A DNA stretch of 44,575 nt from Rhodobacteraceae bacterium Water-Bin34. GTDB taxonomy: Bacteria; Pseudomonadota; Alphaproteobacteria; Rhodobacterales; Rhodobacteraceae. The stretch's first letter is position 1, and every line of letters starts with the position of its first letter. Positions 27,117 through 36,366 of the stretch are shown here, in pieces. A program made the position numbers and the translations under genes. Under the pieces are notes generated by a model. The model did not search any database. It saw only the letters and a list, made by a program, of their open reading frames with translations, and was not told where the DNA came from. The stretch covers positions 1 to 44,575 of the forward strand of contig FZLS01000018.1 in NCBI GenBank assembly GCA_900197625.1, given 5' to 3'.

Positions 27117-28724
27117 ATGAGTATATCTGGTTATAATATTAGAAATACTATTGCGTTAGGGCGTAGTAAAATTTCTTTGCCTACAAAATCATTTGTCTAT
27201 TTACCTGAGCCTTATACAATAGGATCTTATGAGCGAGGTGTGCAACTTAAGAATGGGCTGTTCTTGTTTATGGGGCATCTAATCGAAAGCCCCAAAACAT
27301 CGATTTGGGATATAAATGTCCCAAGTGCAATATATGAAGACGAACTGCATGGTTTTGCTTGGTTAGATGATTTAGCTGCAGAAGGGAGTAAATTTACTCG
27401 AGATTTAGCAAGGCAATGGTTATGGGAATGGATTGATAGATATGGAAATGGAAATAACTGGAAGCCTCAATTAACTGGCAGACGAGTAGTGCGTTTTATC
27501 AACCATTCTCAAATGTTATTATCTAAAGCGACAACAAAGCAAAAAAAAATATTTTTTAAGTTATTGGGTCAGCAAACAAATTTTTTATTTTCGGGATATA
27601 AATCAGAGACATCAAATCTCAAGAGACTGGAAGCACTATCTGGTTTAATTTATTGTAGTGCAATTCTGAAAGGAAAAAAGTTTTTTTTAAAATCAGCATT
27701 GAGAAAAATAGCTAGAGAAGCGTCACGTTGTGTTGACGCAAATGGAAATATTAGAACTAGAAATCCTGAAGAATTATTTAGTATTTTAATGATGTTAAGT
27801 TGGAGTAATTCTGCAGCAATTAAAGCAAATAAGTTTGTATTAAAAAAACATAAAAAAATAATGGAAGTTCTGGCTGTTGATATACGATCACTTCGATTAG
27901 GAAATGGATGCTTAGTTCATTTTCATGGCGGTGGTCGAGGCGATGTGGGGTGCATAGATCAAATATTATCTAGTATTAAATTGCCAAATATAAAAATTAA
28001 AACAAACACAATGGATTATTATAGAGTTGTTAAAAATAAAACTGTTTTGATATTAGATGGTGGAGAACAGTTAATGAATTCTAATTCAAGTTTTAGTGCA
28101 CTATCGTTCGAGTTATCCTCAGGTTTTGAAGAACTTATTGTAAATATTGGTCCTGGAAATATTTTTGGAGATGAATGGCTTGATTTCAGTCAAAAGTTGT
28201 ATGCACATAGTGGAGTTTGTGTGGCTAATTCTTCTCCAGCTAATAAACGCACTAAGATTGTTCCAGTTGTAGAGCATAGTAATGATTTAAATAACGATAT
28301 AATTGTATCAAGTCATGATGGATACAATGATACTCATGGTGTAATTCATCATCGTAAAATAAAAATGTCCTCAAATGGAAATTTAGTTTCTGGTTTGGAT
28401 ACCATTAAATCTGAGAGTATCAACCAGAGAAAAGTATTTGATAACTGGATAAAATCAAAAAATGAAAAATTTATACCATTTTCAGCGCAATTCCATATTG
28501 CACCAAATATAGAAATTAATCTGAGTGATGATAATAAAAAAGTTACCTTAAAAACATTAAGAGGAGTCATTTGGACCTTTGAAGCTTTAAATGGAGAAAT
28601 TAGTATTCAAGATAGTGCTTTTATGCAGTTTGGTGAATTAAACCCACGTGCGGCAAAACAGATTGTGGTAACCAGTGCCGCTATCGACTATGAGGGCGCT
28701 ATTGAATGGACTCTCTCAAAGTAA
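27117..28724 (+). CDS. heparinase II/III-like protein
   Basis: A 535-residue protein of the heparinase II/III family, found between rsmB and purH in many alphaproteobacteria. The N-terminal half is helical (toroid-like), with LARQWLWEWIDRYGNGNNWKP near residue 95; the C-terminal half is a beta-rich domain beginning around residue 290, with HDGYNDTHGVIHHRKIKMS near 402. No clear signal peptide is visible. The natural substrate of this branch is unknown; uronic-acid polysaccharide cleavage is only suggested by the family name. The start has no strong ribosome binding site. Confidence 0.88.
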   Translation: MSISGYNIRNTIALGRSKISLPTKSFVYLPEPYTIGSYERGVQLKNGLFLFMGHLIESPKTSIWDINVPSAIYEDELHGFAWLDDLAAEGSKFTRDLARQWLWEWIDRYGNGNNWKPQLTGRRVVRFINHSQMLLSKATTKQKKIFFKLLGQQTNFLFSGYKSETSNLKRLEALSGLIYCSAILKGKKFFLKSALRKIAREASRCVDANGNIRTRNPEELFSILMMLSWSNSAAIKANKFVLKKHKKIMEVLAVDIRSLRLGNGCLVHFHGGGRGDVGCIDQILSSIKLPNIKIKTNTMDYYRVVKNKTVLILDGGEQLMNSNSSFSALSFELSSGFEELIVNIGPGNIFGDEWLDFSQKLYAHSGVCVANSSPANKRTKIVPVVEHSNDLNNDIIVSSHDGYNDTHGVIHHRKIKMSSNGNLVSGLDTIKSESINQRKVFDNWIKSKNEKFIPFSAQFHIAPNIEINLSDDNKKVTLKTLRGVIWTFEALNGEISIQDSAFMQFGELNPRAAKQIVVTSAAIDYEGAIEWTLSK

Positions 28725-28765
28725 AGTGTTCCAGAATATTGTTAATAAATTTTAAAGGAAAATAA

Positions 28766-30358
28766 ATGTCTAATGATTGTGTAAAAATTCGTCGTGCTCT
28801 TTTGTCTGTTTCTGATAAAACTGGGCTGATTGAATTAGCAACTGCTTTAGATTCCAAAGGTATCGAATTACTTTCAACAGGTGGAACGGCTAGATCAATT
28901 CGTGATGCAGGGTTACCTGTTAAAGATGTATCAGATATAACAGGATTCCCTGAAATGATGGATGGTAGAGTTAAAACTTTACATCCTATGGTTCATGGCG
29001 GTCTATTAGCTCTGCGCGATAATAAAGATCATCTTGCTGCAATGAGGGAACATGGCATTATCGAAATAGACCTTCTAGTGGTTAACTTATATCCTTTCGA
29101 GGAAACGGTTTCTAAGGGTGGTAATTATGAGGCTTGTGTAGAAAATATAGATATAGGTGGTCCTGCCATGATACGTGCTGCAGCAAAAAATCATGGATTT
29201 GTTTCTGTAGTTGTTGATGTAGAAGATTATGATTTTTTACTACAAGAATTAAACTTAAATAATGGTTCCACAACATTAAAATTTAGACAAAAGTTAGCCC
29301 AAAATGCATACGCATTAACAGGAGCTTACGATGCAGCAGTATCCACTTGGATGGCAGAAGCTATTAATGAAATTACGCCACGACGCAAAGTAGTATCAGG
29401 CAAGTTTATTCAGGAGATGCGATATGGAGAAAACCCTCACCAATCTGCAAGTTTCTATTTAAATGGACATAAAAGATACGGTGTAGCTTCAGCGGAGCAG
29501 CACCAAGGTAAGGAATTATCATATAACAATATAAATGATACTGATGCGGCTTTTGAATTAGTATCAGAATTCAATCCTAAAGACGGTCCTGCAGTTGCGA
29601 TCATTAAGCATGCAAACCCTTGTGGAGTGGCTCAAGGGTTTTCATTAGTTGATGCGTATAATAAGGCGTTAAATTGTGATCAAACGTCAGCTTTTGGTGG
29701 GATTATTGCTTTAAATGACACTTTAGATAAGGAAACTGCTGAACAGATTTCTCAAATTTTTACTGAAGTAGTGATAGCTCCAAATGCAACAGATGAAGCA
29801 AAAGCTATTTTTGCAAACAAAAAAAATTTACGCCTGCTTACAACCCAAGGTTTGCCTGATATGAACGATAGTGGTGAAATATGGCGCCAAGTATCTGGCG
29901 GATACTTGATCCAAGATCGTGATAATGGGTCAATTAATCGTAATAACCTTGAGGTAGTAACTAAACGCAATCCAACTGAAAATGAAATATCTGACATGCT
30001 CTTTGCATGGAAGGTTGCAAAACATGTTAAATCTAATGCAATTGTTTATGTAAAAGATAATGCAACAGTAGGAATTGGAGCTGGTCAGATGAATAGACTT
30101 GATAGTACTAGAATAGCTGCAAGAAAATCTAAAGATATGTCTAATAATATTGGTTTAAGTGACCCGTTAACTATTGGATCGGTCGTTGCCTCTGATGCAT
30201 TTTTCCCATTTTCAGATGGCTTGCTTGCTGCAGCAGAAGCTGGGGCAACTGCGATAATACAACCTGGCGGCTCTATGCGTGATGATGATGTGATTTCTGC
30301 GGCAAATGATGCTGGTTTAGCAATGGTATTTACCAATATGCGTCACTTTAAACATTAA
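28766..30358 (+). CDS. purH: bifunctional AICAR formyltransferase / IMP cyclohydrolase
   Basis: Catalyses the last two steps of de novo purine synthesis, AICAR to FAICAR to IMP. The 530-residue protein has the N-terminal MGS-like cyclohydrolase domain ([36 protein letters not shown]) and the C-terminal formyltransferase domain with the catalytic Lys-His in [11 protein letters not shown] near residue 281. RYGENPHQ and the C-terminal [11 protein letters not shown] are also conserved. AAAGGA precedes the ATG. lspA starts one base after its stop. Confidence 0.97.
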   Translation: MSNDCVKIRRALLSVSDKTGLIELATALDSKGIELLSTGGTARSIRDAGLPVKDVSDITGFPEMMDGRVKTLHPMVHGGLLALRDNKDHLAAMREHGIIEIDLLVVNLYPFEETVSKGGNYEACVENIDIGGPAMIRAAAKNHGFVSVVVDVEDYDFLLQELNLNNGSTTLKFRQKLAQNAYALTGAYDAAVSTWMAEAINEITPRRKVVSGKFIQEMRYGENPHQSASFYLNGHKRYGVASAEQHQGKELSYNNINDTDAAFELVSEFNPKDGPAVAIIKHANPCGVAQGFSLVDAYNKALNCDQTSAFGGIIALNDTLDKETAEQISQIFTEVVIAPNATDEAKAIFANKKNLRLLTTQGLPDMNDSGEIWRQVSGGYLIQDRDNGSINRNNLEVVTKRNPTENEISDMLFAWKVAKHVKSNAIVYVKDNATVGIGAGQMNRLDSTRIAARKSKDMSNNIGLSDPLTIGSVVASDAFFPFSDGLLAAAEAGATAIIQPGGSMRDDDVISAANDAGLAMVFTNMRHFKH

Positions 30359-30359
30359 T

Positions 30360-30824
30360 ATGCTTAAATCTCTGATATATGGCATTTTTTTTGTACTGAT
30401 AGATCAGCTAAGTAAGTGGTTTATTATAGAAAAAATTGATCTGGATAATATAGGTATCTATGATGTTTATAGTCCATTTCTAACATTGAAAATGGGTTGG
30501 AATACTGGAATAAACTTTGGCTTATTTTCAGGCAGCCATGATTATATGCGGTGGATTTTAGTATTAATATCTATAGCTATTTGTTTACTTCTATTATTCT
30601 GGGCTCGAAACCTTAAAGGAAATGTCGTTCCAATTCTAATAGGCTTGGTTATTGGTGGAGCAATTGGAAATGTTATCGATCGTATTAGATTTGGTGCAGT
30701 TGTTGATTTTTTAAATATGTCGTGTTGTGGTATCCAAAACCCATATATATTTAATTTAGCTGATATATTTGTTTTTATAGGGCTTATACTTTTGGTTGTA
30801 TTTTTAGAAAGATTCCAGAAATAA
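30360..30824 (+). CDS. lspA: lipoprotein signal peptidase (signal peptidase II)
   Basis: An inner-membrane aspartyl peptidase that removes signal peptides from diacylated prolipoproteins. The 154-residue protein has four membrane helices and all conserved motifs: DQLSKW near residue 15, NTGINFG at 48-54, GNVIDR (D107), VVDF (D116) and FNLAD (D135). It follows purH by a single base. Fittingly, the next gene encodes a lipoprotein that should be its substrate. Confidence 0.95.
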   Translation: MLKSLIYGIFFVLIDQLSKWFIIEKIDLDNIGIYDVYSPFLTLKMGWNTGINFGLFSGSHDYMRWILVLISIAICLLLLFWARNLKGNVVPILIGLVIGGAIGNVIDRIRFGAVVDFLNMSCCGIQNPYIFNLADIFVFIGLILLVVFLERFQK

Positions 30825-30872
30825 GCGTGACGACATAGAATAATTACGTTAAAAAAGAGATAAATTGTATGA

Positions 30873-31370
30873 GTGTCTTTGCAAATGATTAATAATATTA
30901 AAATTTATTTAATTCTAATTGGTGTTTCATTGACAGCTTGTGCAGGTGGCAGTCAAGGACCTGATGAATTTGGTGTTCTGCCAACAACACCATTGCAATA
31001 CCCAAAAAATTTATCTGAATTACCTGAGCCAAATTTGTCAGGACAAAATCTAGCAGATAAACGTCCGATTGATGATGTGATAAATGCGTTAGGTGGTAAT
31101 GCAGATTTACAAAAGAAATCTAAAATTCAAAAAAATGAAAAACCCCTGTTAAAAGCGGTAAGTCGATTTGGTATTACTCCTGATATTCGCATGATTACAG
31201 CATCCGAAGATGCAGATTTTAGAGAGAAAAATAAAGCTAAAGTTTTGGAAAGGCTTGTTGGAGTAAATACGTATAAAATTCGTTATAGAAGTCAACGTTT
31301 AGATGCTGAAAGAGAATTAGAGCGGTTAAACAAATTAGGAATAAGAACGCCAATTGCCCCATCTAGTTAA
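30873..31370 (+). CDS. DUF3035 lipoprotein, BamF-like
   Basis: A 165-residue predicted outer-membrane lipoprotein. A hydrophobic stretch ends in the lipobox LTAC, with the cysteine at about residue 23, followed by DEFGVLPTTPLQYP, the hallmark of DUF3035. Homologues in Caulobacter were described as BamF, an alphaproteobacterial subunit of the outer-membrane beta-barrel assembly complex (from memory). The ORF uses GTG at 30873; an ATG four codons later is an equally possible start. It follows lspA and precedes mutL; the two M16 peptidase genes often found between it and mutL are missing. Confidence 0.85.
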   Translation: MSLQMINNIKIYLILIGVSLTACAGGSQGPDEFGVLPTTPLQYPKNLSELPEPNLSGQNLADKRPIDDVINALGGNADLQKKSKIQKNEKPLLKAVSRFGITPDIRMITASEDADFREKNKAKVLERLVGVNTYKIRYRSQRLDAERELERLNKLGIRTPIAPSS

Positions 31371-31427
31371 TCTATAAATTAATGTAGTTATAAAAGAAGC
31401 AATGTAACATATGCTGTTTGGTAAAAA

Positions 31428-33263
31428 ATGGATGTGAAAAATCCAATAATAAATGATAGTCGGCGTTTAATAAGGCAATTAAGTGACGCTGCTGCAAACC
31501 GTATTGCAGCTGGAGAGGTTGTTGAGAGACCAAGTTCTGCAATAAAAGAACTGGTTGAAAATTCCATTGATGCGGGAGCATCCCGTATTGATATATCTTA
31601 TAGCGATGGTGGAAAAACTCTTATTCGCGTTAAAGATGATGGGCATGGTATTGCTGAAAATCAATTACTTCTGGCATTATCCAGACATGCTACGAGTAAG
31701 ATTGATGGTACTGATTTATTAAACATACATACATTTGGTTTTCGAGGTGAAGCTTTACCCTCCATGGGTGCAGTTGGACGTCTCACAATCACCAGTCGAA
31801 TACAAGATGTTGCTATGGGTGCAACAATTACAGTTGATGGTGGTTTAATAGGAAGGGTTCGCCCTGCGCCTTCAACAATTGGAACGGTTGTTGAATTAAG
31901 AGATTTATTTCATGCAACACCTGCTAGATTAAAGTTTCTACGTACTGACCGGGCTGAGGCAGGAGCAATATCTGATGTAATAAAGCGTCTAGCAATGTCA
32001 GAGCCCTTTAAAGCTTTTACACTTAGAGATGTAACTGGTGGGGGTGATGGGAGAATAATATTTCGTGCTGACCCAGAGACTGGAGATTTATTTGATGCGA
32101 TGTATGGTCGTTTAAGTAAAGTACTAGGCGTTGATTTTGCTAAAAATAGTTTTCGGGTAGATGCTGATAGAGATGGAATGACTTTAACCGGATACGCTAG
32201 TTTGCCTACTTATTCAAAAGGATCATCTATATCGCAATTTATTTTTGTAAATGGGCGATCAGTAAAAGATAAAAATTTATTATCTGCTTTACGTGCAGCA
32301 TATTCTGACTTTTTACATAGTGGTCGATATCCTGTTGTAGCACTTTTTATTGAATGTGATTTTGAACGAGTTGATGTTAATGTCCACCCTGCGAAGGCTG
32401 AGGTGCGCTTTAGAGAACCTGGCACTGCAAGAGGATTGGTTATATCAGGTTTGAGGCACGCATTAGCAGAAGAAGGCCACCGAGCATCTTCGACAATTGC
32501 TGACGCAACTTTAGGTGCATTTAAGAAATCTGGTGATATAAATAATTCTTCAAATTTAAGAATGAGCCAATCATGGTCTATGGAAGTGCCAAGACATCAT
32601 CCTGATCAGGTCGGTTTTTCGGAAATACAAAATGACTTTTCTTCACGGCAACACGATAACGAAAATATTATTGAACAAATTTCTAATAAGCTGGGTGCTG
32701 CAAGAGCACAAATTCACGAAAATTATATCCTTTCTCAGACTGTTGATGGACTTGTGATAGTTGATCAACACGCTGCTCATGAACGATTGGTATATGAGAA
32801 ATTAAAAAACCAAATGGCAATGAATGGAGTTTCTGCTCAAACACTTTTAATACCTGAAATTATAGAACTATCAGAACAAGACGCAGCAGAGCTAATGGAA
32901 ATTTCGGGTGAATTAAATGGATTTGGACTAAACATAGAAAATTTTGGTGGTAACAGTATTATAGTACGCGAAACGCCTGCAATATTGGGAGAGGTCAATG
33001 CAAAAAACCTAATTCTTGATATATTAGATGAATTAAAAGATTGGTCGCAATCAAATATTGTTAAAGAAAAGCTTGATGCAATATTAAGTCGTGTGGCATG
33101 TCATGGCTCTATTCGTTCTGGGCGTATCATGAAAGTTGAAGAAATGAATGCATTGTTACGTGAGATGGAAGCGACACCTCACTCAGGTCAATGTAATCAT
33201 GGAAGACCAACCTATGTCGAATTAAAATTAAATGATATTGAAAAGTTATTTGGGCGTACTTAG
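31428..33263 (+). CDS. mutL: DNA mismatch repair protein MutL (endonuclease type)
   Basis: The 611-residue mismatch repair ATPase/nickase. The N-terminal GHKL ATPase domain shows RIAAGEVVERP, ELVENSIDAG, DDGHGI, SRHATSKI and GFRGEALPS. The C-terminal dimerisation/nuclease domain carries the endonuclease motif DQHAAHERLVYE (about residues 446-457) plus ACHGSIR and CNHGRPT near 588, where the usual CPHGRP has Asn for Pro. It is therefore expected to nick DNA itself, as in bacteria without MutH. Confidence 0.96.
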   Translation: MDVKNPIINDSRRLIRQLSDAAANRIAAGEVVERPSSAIKELVENSIDAGASRIDISYSDGGKTLIRVKDDGHGIAENQLLLALSRHATSKIDGTDLLNIHTFGFRGEALPSMGAVGRLTITSRIQDVAMGATITVDGGLIGRVRPAPSTIGTVVELRDLFHATPARLKFLRTDRAEAGAISDVIKRLAMSEPFKAFTLRDVTGGGDGRIIFRADPETGDLFDAMYGRLSKVLGVDFAKNSFRVDADRDGMTLTGYASLPTYSKGSSISQFIFVNGRSVKDKNLLSALRAAYSDFLHSGRYPVVALFIECDFERVDVNVHPAKAEVRFREPGTARGLVISGLRHALAEEGHRASSTIADATLGAFKKSGDINNSSNLRMSQSWSMEVPRHHPDQVGFSEIQNDFSSRQHDNENIIEQISNKLGAARAQIHENYILSQTVDGLVIVDQHAAHERLVYEKLKNQMAMNGVSAQTLLIPEIIELSEQDAAELMEISGELNGFGLNIENFGGNSIIVRETPAILGEVNAKNLILDILDELKDWSQSNIVKEKLDAILSRVACHGSIRSGRIMKVEEMNALLREMEATPHSGQCNHGRPTYVELKLNDIEKLFGRT

Positions 33264-33345
33264 CTGTTATTATTAATTTGATAAGCCAATTACGTTACAT
33301 TAGCCTTTTTGTAATTGGTATATGAACATATAGGTAAGAAATCTC

Positions 33346-33654
33346 ATGGCAGTAATTAAAAGATTAAACATCAATAAATTTTCAACAGAATCTGACAATA
33401 ACGCTTTTATAGAAGAACTTAAACAAGTTTGGCTTTCTTGGAGTCACCCATCTGCATTAGGTAAGGTAACAGTTGATATCAACAAAGACCGTAAAGACCC
33501 AAAACAAATGACAGCATTTGTTACTTCCTTAGATGAAGACGCTATGAAAGCTGTGGATGAATTTGCTAAAAGTGTTGTCATCCCAATGAGAGATAAATAT
33601 CAGCATGAAAACATTAAGATTGATGCTGATTTGATAGAAACAATTTATAAGTAA
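33346..33654 (+). CDS. conserved-looking small protein of unknown function
   Basis: A 102-residue soluble protein that I do not recognise. It is rich in Lys, Asp and Glu, without a signal peptide, membrane segment or cysteine. The predicted pattern is mixed: an N-terminal helix with EELKQVWLSW, a beta-like KVTVDIN stretch, then helices. Base composition and codon use look like neighbours. It lies 82 bp after mutL and 93 bp before the DUF3422 gene, with an 8-bp inverted repeat (33286-33293 and 33311-33318) in its leader and AGGT upstream. No function is suggested. Confidence 0.65.
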   Translation: MAVIKRLNINKFSTESDNNAFIEELKQVWLSWSHPSALGKVTVDINKDRKDPKQMTAFVTSLDEDAMKAVDEFAKSVVIPMRDKYQHENIKIDADLIETIYK

Positions 33655-33747
33655 TTGATATATATTTTAATTTATAGGAGACAAACCTCAACTTATGGCC
33701 GTATAATAAATTTAATTAAGTTTACTTTGTTATGAAATGATACTGAA

Positions 33748-35022
33748 ATGTTAAATATCAAAAGCCATCCTTTACGTGAGAGTTTATCTAAAGAATTGCA
33801 TGCGAGACCTTTCCCTGTATTGGACGCACCTAGCCAAGTTGTGTTCTTAGCACTTACATCCAATGAAAATGATGAAAAATACATTCAAAGTTTAGCCCAA
33901 CAATTAGGTGGAAGAGATTACGTGCTTGGTTCAGGTCATTATTATCAAGATTTGGGTAGCTATTCATTAAAATGGGAACGACACAGTGAATTTGTAACAT
34001 ATACAATTTTACTGGATGGCGAAGAAGAGACACCATTTTCTGATCTTGCATTAAATCATTTCCCTGAAATATGGTTAGACTCATTAACTAGCCAAGTTAT
34101 AACTGCTGTAAAATTGCGCGTTGTTGCACCTGCTTCATCTAAACAAGTAGAACATGATATATTGACAAATTTTCATACGGCTTTTCAGTCAGAAAGTTTA
34201 GCAATTTCATACGTCTTAGATAAAAATGCTATTGTTGCTAGTGATTTTAAAATGGATGAAAATGGGTACATTCGTTTTGGGGTTTTACCAATTGGGCAGT
34301 TAGGAAGACATAGACTTGGACGAATTGTACAAAGGTTGCTAGAAATTGAAACTTACCGTGCTATGTCCATGTTAACTTTACCAATAGCAAAAAAAGTTTT
34401 TACCCGATTAACTGAATTAGAAAAAGATTTGGCCACTACGGTCCAAGAAATCTCAGGACGAGCAGGAACTTATAAAGAAAATCTTGATACACTGATGACT
34501 ATTGCGTCAGAAATAGAATATTTAAATGCAGAAAATGCATTCCGTTTTGGTGCTGGTGATGCTTATTCAGCATTGGTCGACCAAAGGATATTTGTTTTGC
34601 GTGAAGAGAGATTCTTAGGCAGGCAAACTTTTTCTGAATTTATGATGAGGAGATTCAGCCCAACAGTTCGTACTTGTCAAGCAGCACAAAAACGCTTGCA
34701 GGATATTTCTGATCGTGCGGCAAGAGCATCAGATTTATTGAGCACAAGAGTAAATGTTCGAACCGCTGCGCAAAATAGGACTCTTTTGGAGCAAATGGAT
34801 AAACGATCTGAATTACAGCTAAGATTACAAGAAACAGTCGAAGGTTTGTCTGTTGTTGCTATAAGCTACTATTGTGTGAACTTATTTTCATATTTACTAT
34901 TTCCTTTAGCAGTATTCCAAGGATGGGAAAAGTATAACCTAACTGCATTTTTAGTTATACCTGTAGCTTTGTCCGTATTTTATATGGTGCGAAGAGTGAG
35001 GCGCCATTTAACTAAATCTTGA
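33748..35022 (+). CDS. DUF3422 family membrane-anchored protein
   Basis: A 424-residue protein of the DUF3422 family. The N-terminal HPLRESLSKELHARPFP motif is the family hallmark. A largely helical middle contains a coiled-coil-like stretch (about residues 210-365), and two membrane helices lie near the C-terminus (about residues 375-415), leaving most of the protein cytoplasmic. Function is unknown. The gene is plus-strand and its 3' end overlaps the 3' end of the convergent chrR gene by 11 bp. Confidence 0.88.
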   Translation: MLNIKSHPLRESLSKELHARPFPVLDAPSQVVFLALTSNENDEKYIQSLAQQLGGRDYVLGSGHYYQDLGSYSLKWERHSEFVTYTILLDGEEETPFSDLALNHFPEIWLDSLTSQVITAVKLRVVAPASSKQVEHDILTNFHTAFQSESLAISYVLDKNAIVASDFKMDENGYIRFGVLPIGQLGRHRLGRIVQRLLEIETYRAMSMLTLPIAKKVFTRLTELEKDLATTVQEISGRAGTYKENLDTLMTIASEIEYLNAENAFRFGAGDAYSALVDQRIFVLREERFLGRQTFSEFMMRRFSPTVRTCQAAQKRLQDISDRAARASDLLSTRVNVRTAAQNRTLLEQMDKRSELQLRLQETVEGLSVVAISYYCVNLFSYLLFPLAVFQGWEKYNLTAFLVIPVALSVFYMVRRVRRHLTKS

Positions 35023-35671
35023 AGAATGGCTGTAACAATCTTGGTATAATTGATTTAAATTTCAACGAGGCATCAGATGCCACAAGGCAAATGCAGGGCC
35101 CGTCATCACTAGCAGTTGGTTTATGATGTAGATTTTGATCTGCTATTTCAATATCACCACGTTTGAATTGGTCTTTTTCATCGTGAAATGAGCCCTTTAG
35201 AACCAAGGTCATCTCTAAACCGTTATGACTATGATTTGGCATAGCTGTACCTGCTGGTATATATAATAATCTAGCACTTGCTTTATTATCAGTTTTTAGA
35301 ATTGCTTGCTTTACGCCGCGACCAATACTCTTCCATTTGACGGTTTCTAGTTCATCTCCAGCATATTTCTTGAGAGGTTCTGGGAAAACACCTTCAACCA
35401 TTGTTGATGCAGAATATTTTTTTACTGGCTTTGTTTTATTTATTTTTAGCAGTACATCTTGAAAAGCGGTTGGGCTCATTTGCTCTTTATTGGTGTCTTC
35501 TAAGATTCCACCCCCAATTGCCTCAAAGCTAGCTAATCGAGCTCGAGCCTCATCGCTCATAGACATTTGTGTTGCCACAACAAGATTAAAGGCTTCTGGA
35601 AGTATTCCAGCTGCATAACTCATAAGAAGCTTTTCATTTAGATGATGTTTTATTGTCATATTTTTAGTCAT
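35012..35671 (-). CDS. chrR: ChrR-family cupin anti-sigma factor with degenerate zinc site
   Basis: Homologue of ChrR, which holds ECF sigma factor RpoE inactive until singlet oxygen or related stress. Of 219 residues, the N-terminal anti-sigma domain (about 5-90) aligns with Rhodobacter ChrR at a constant offset of 4. The zinc ligands known there as His6, His31, Cys35 and Cys38 are here His10, Gln35, Ser39 and Ala42, so three of four are lost. The C-terminal cupin keeps its ligands (H147, H149, E153, H183). The ATG overlaps the rpoE stop by 4 bp; the second Met (residue 5) matches the usual start. Stop codons overlap the convergent DUF3422 gene by 11 bp. Confidence 0.92.
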   Translation of the reverse strand: MTKNMTIKHHLNEKLLMSYAAGILPEAFNLVVATQMSMSDEARARLASFEAIGGGILEDTNKEQMSPTAFQDVLLKINKTKPVKKYSASTMVEGVFPEPLKKYAGDELETVKWKSIGRGVKQAILKTDNKASARLLYIPAGTAMPNHSHNGLEMTLVLKGSFHDEKDQFKRGDIEIADQNLHHKPTASDDGPCICLVASDASLKFKSIIPRLLQPFFKI

Positions 35672-36219
35672 TTCATATTATGTCTCAAGCGTTGTAAGGC
35701 TAATCTAATTCGAGATTTAATTGTGCCAAGGGGTAAGCCAGTCTCTTCGGCAATTTCTTGGTGCGACAAATCTGCATAAAATGCTCTTTCAACTATAGAA
35801 CGTTGTTTTAATGGTAAGTTTTTCACAGCTTCAGCTAATAATGTTGTTTCTTGTTGCATCATGATTACATCAGAAGCATCTGGTTCTGGGTCACTACCCC
35901 AGGGTAAGTCTTCTGGTTCGGGGCGATTATTGCGTCTAGCTAAATCTATTCGTTTATTTCTGGCAATTGTAAAAATCCAAGTTGATGCTGCTGCTCTAGT
36001 TGGATCAAATAAGTATGCTTTATGCCATACTGCGACCATAGTGTCTTGAGCACATTCTTCAGCAGTCGTAGCGTCAGCTCCACTTTTCATTAAAAAAGAT
36101 TTTATACGTGGTGCAAAATGAGAAAATAAATTTGAGAATGCCTCTTCATCTTTTTTTGTTGATATTAAAATAATACAATTTGCCCAGTGGTTTGTAGAAT
36201 TTATCTTATCTTTGCTCAT
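35668..36219 (-). CDS. rpoE: ECF sigma factor RpoE (ECF11, ChrR-controlled)
   Basis: Group 4 sigma factor that directs the singlet-oxygen/photo-oxidative stress response in alphaproteobacteria. Region 2 includes HFAPRIKSFLMKSGA and EECAQDTMVAVWHKAYLFDP; region 4 includes the DNA-binding SHQEIAEETGLPLGTIKSRIRLALQRLR. The ORF is open to 36315, but the ATG at 36219 gives 183 residues, matching the 181-residue Rhodobacter protein, and the longer start would coincide with the predicted transcript start. It is cotranscribed with chrR (4-bp overlap) and divergent from the putative regulon operon. Confidence 0.93.
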   Translation of the reverse strand: MSKDKINSTNHWANCIILISTKKDEEAFSNLFSHFAPRIKSFLMKSGADATTAEECAQDTMVAVWHKAYLFDPTRAAASTWIFTIARNKRIDLARRNNRPEPEDLPWGSDPEPDASDVIMMQQETTLLAEAVKNLPLKQRSIVERAFYADLSHQEIAEETGLPLGTIKSRIRLALQRLRHNMK

Positions 36220-36321
36220 CACTTTAGCCAGTATCCTGTCTGAGGTTACTGGTAGCTTAGAGGATCGTTCAAGTACTTCAAAGTCCTGATTGATATATTC
36301 TGATAAATCTAACATATATTA

Positions 36322-36349
36322 TATACGTAGTTAGATTTTATTTAGATCA
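36322..36349 (-). promoter_or_regulatory. putative sigma-E (ECF11) promoter of rpoE-chrR
   Basis: On the minus strand, TGATCT (36349-36344) and CGTATA (36327-36322) are separated by exactly 16 bases. The same arrangement occurs on the plus strand 18 bp away. It resembles, from memory, the ECF11 consensus (TGATC at -35, CGTA at -10) and implies that rpoE is autoregulated. The inferred start of transcription, near 36315, lies about 95 bases before the preferred rpoE ATG. Confidence 0.75.
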
Positions 36350-36366
36350 TTTTTTTATCCCATTAA

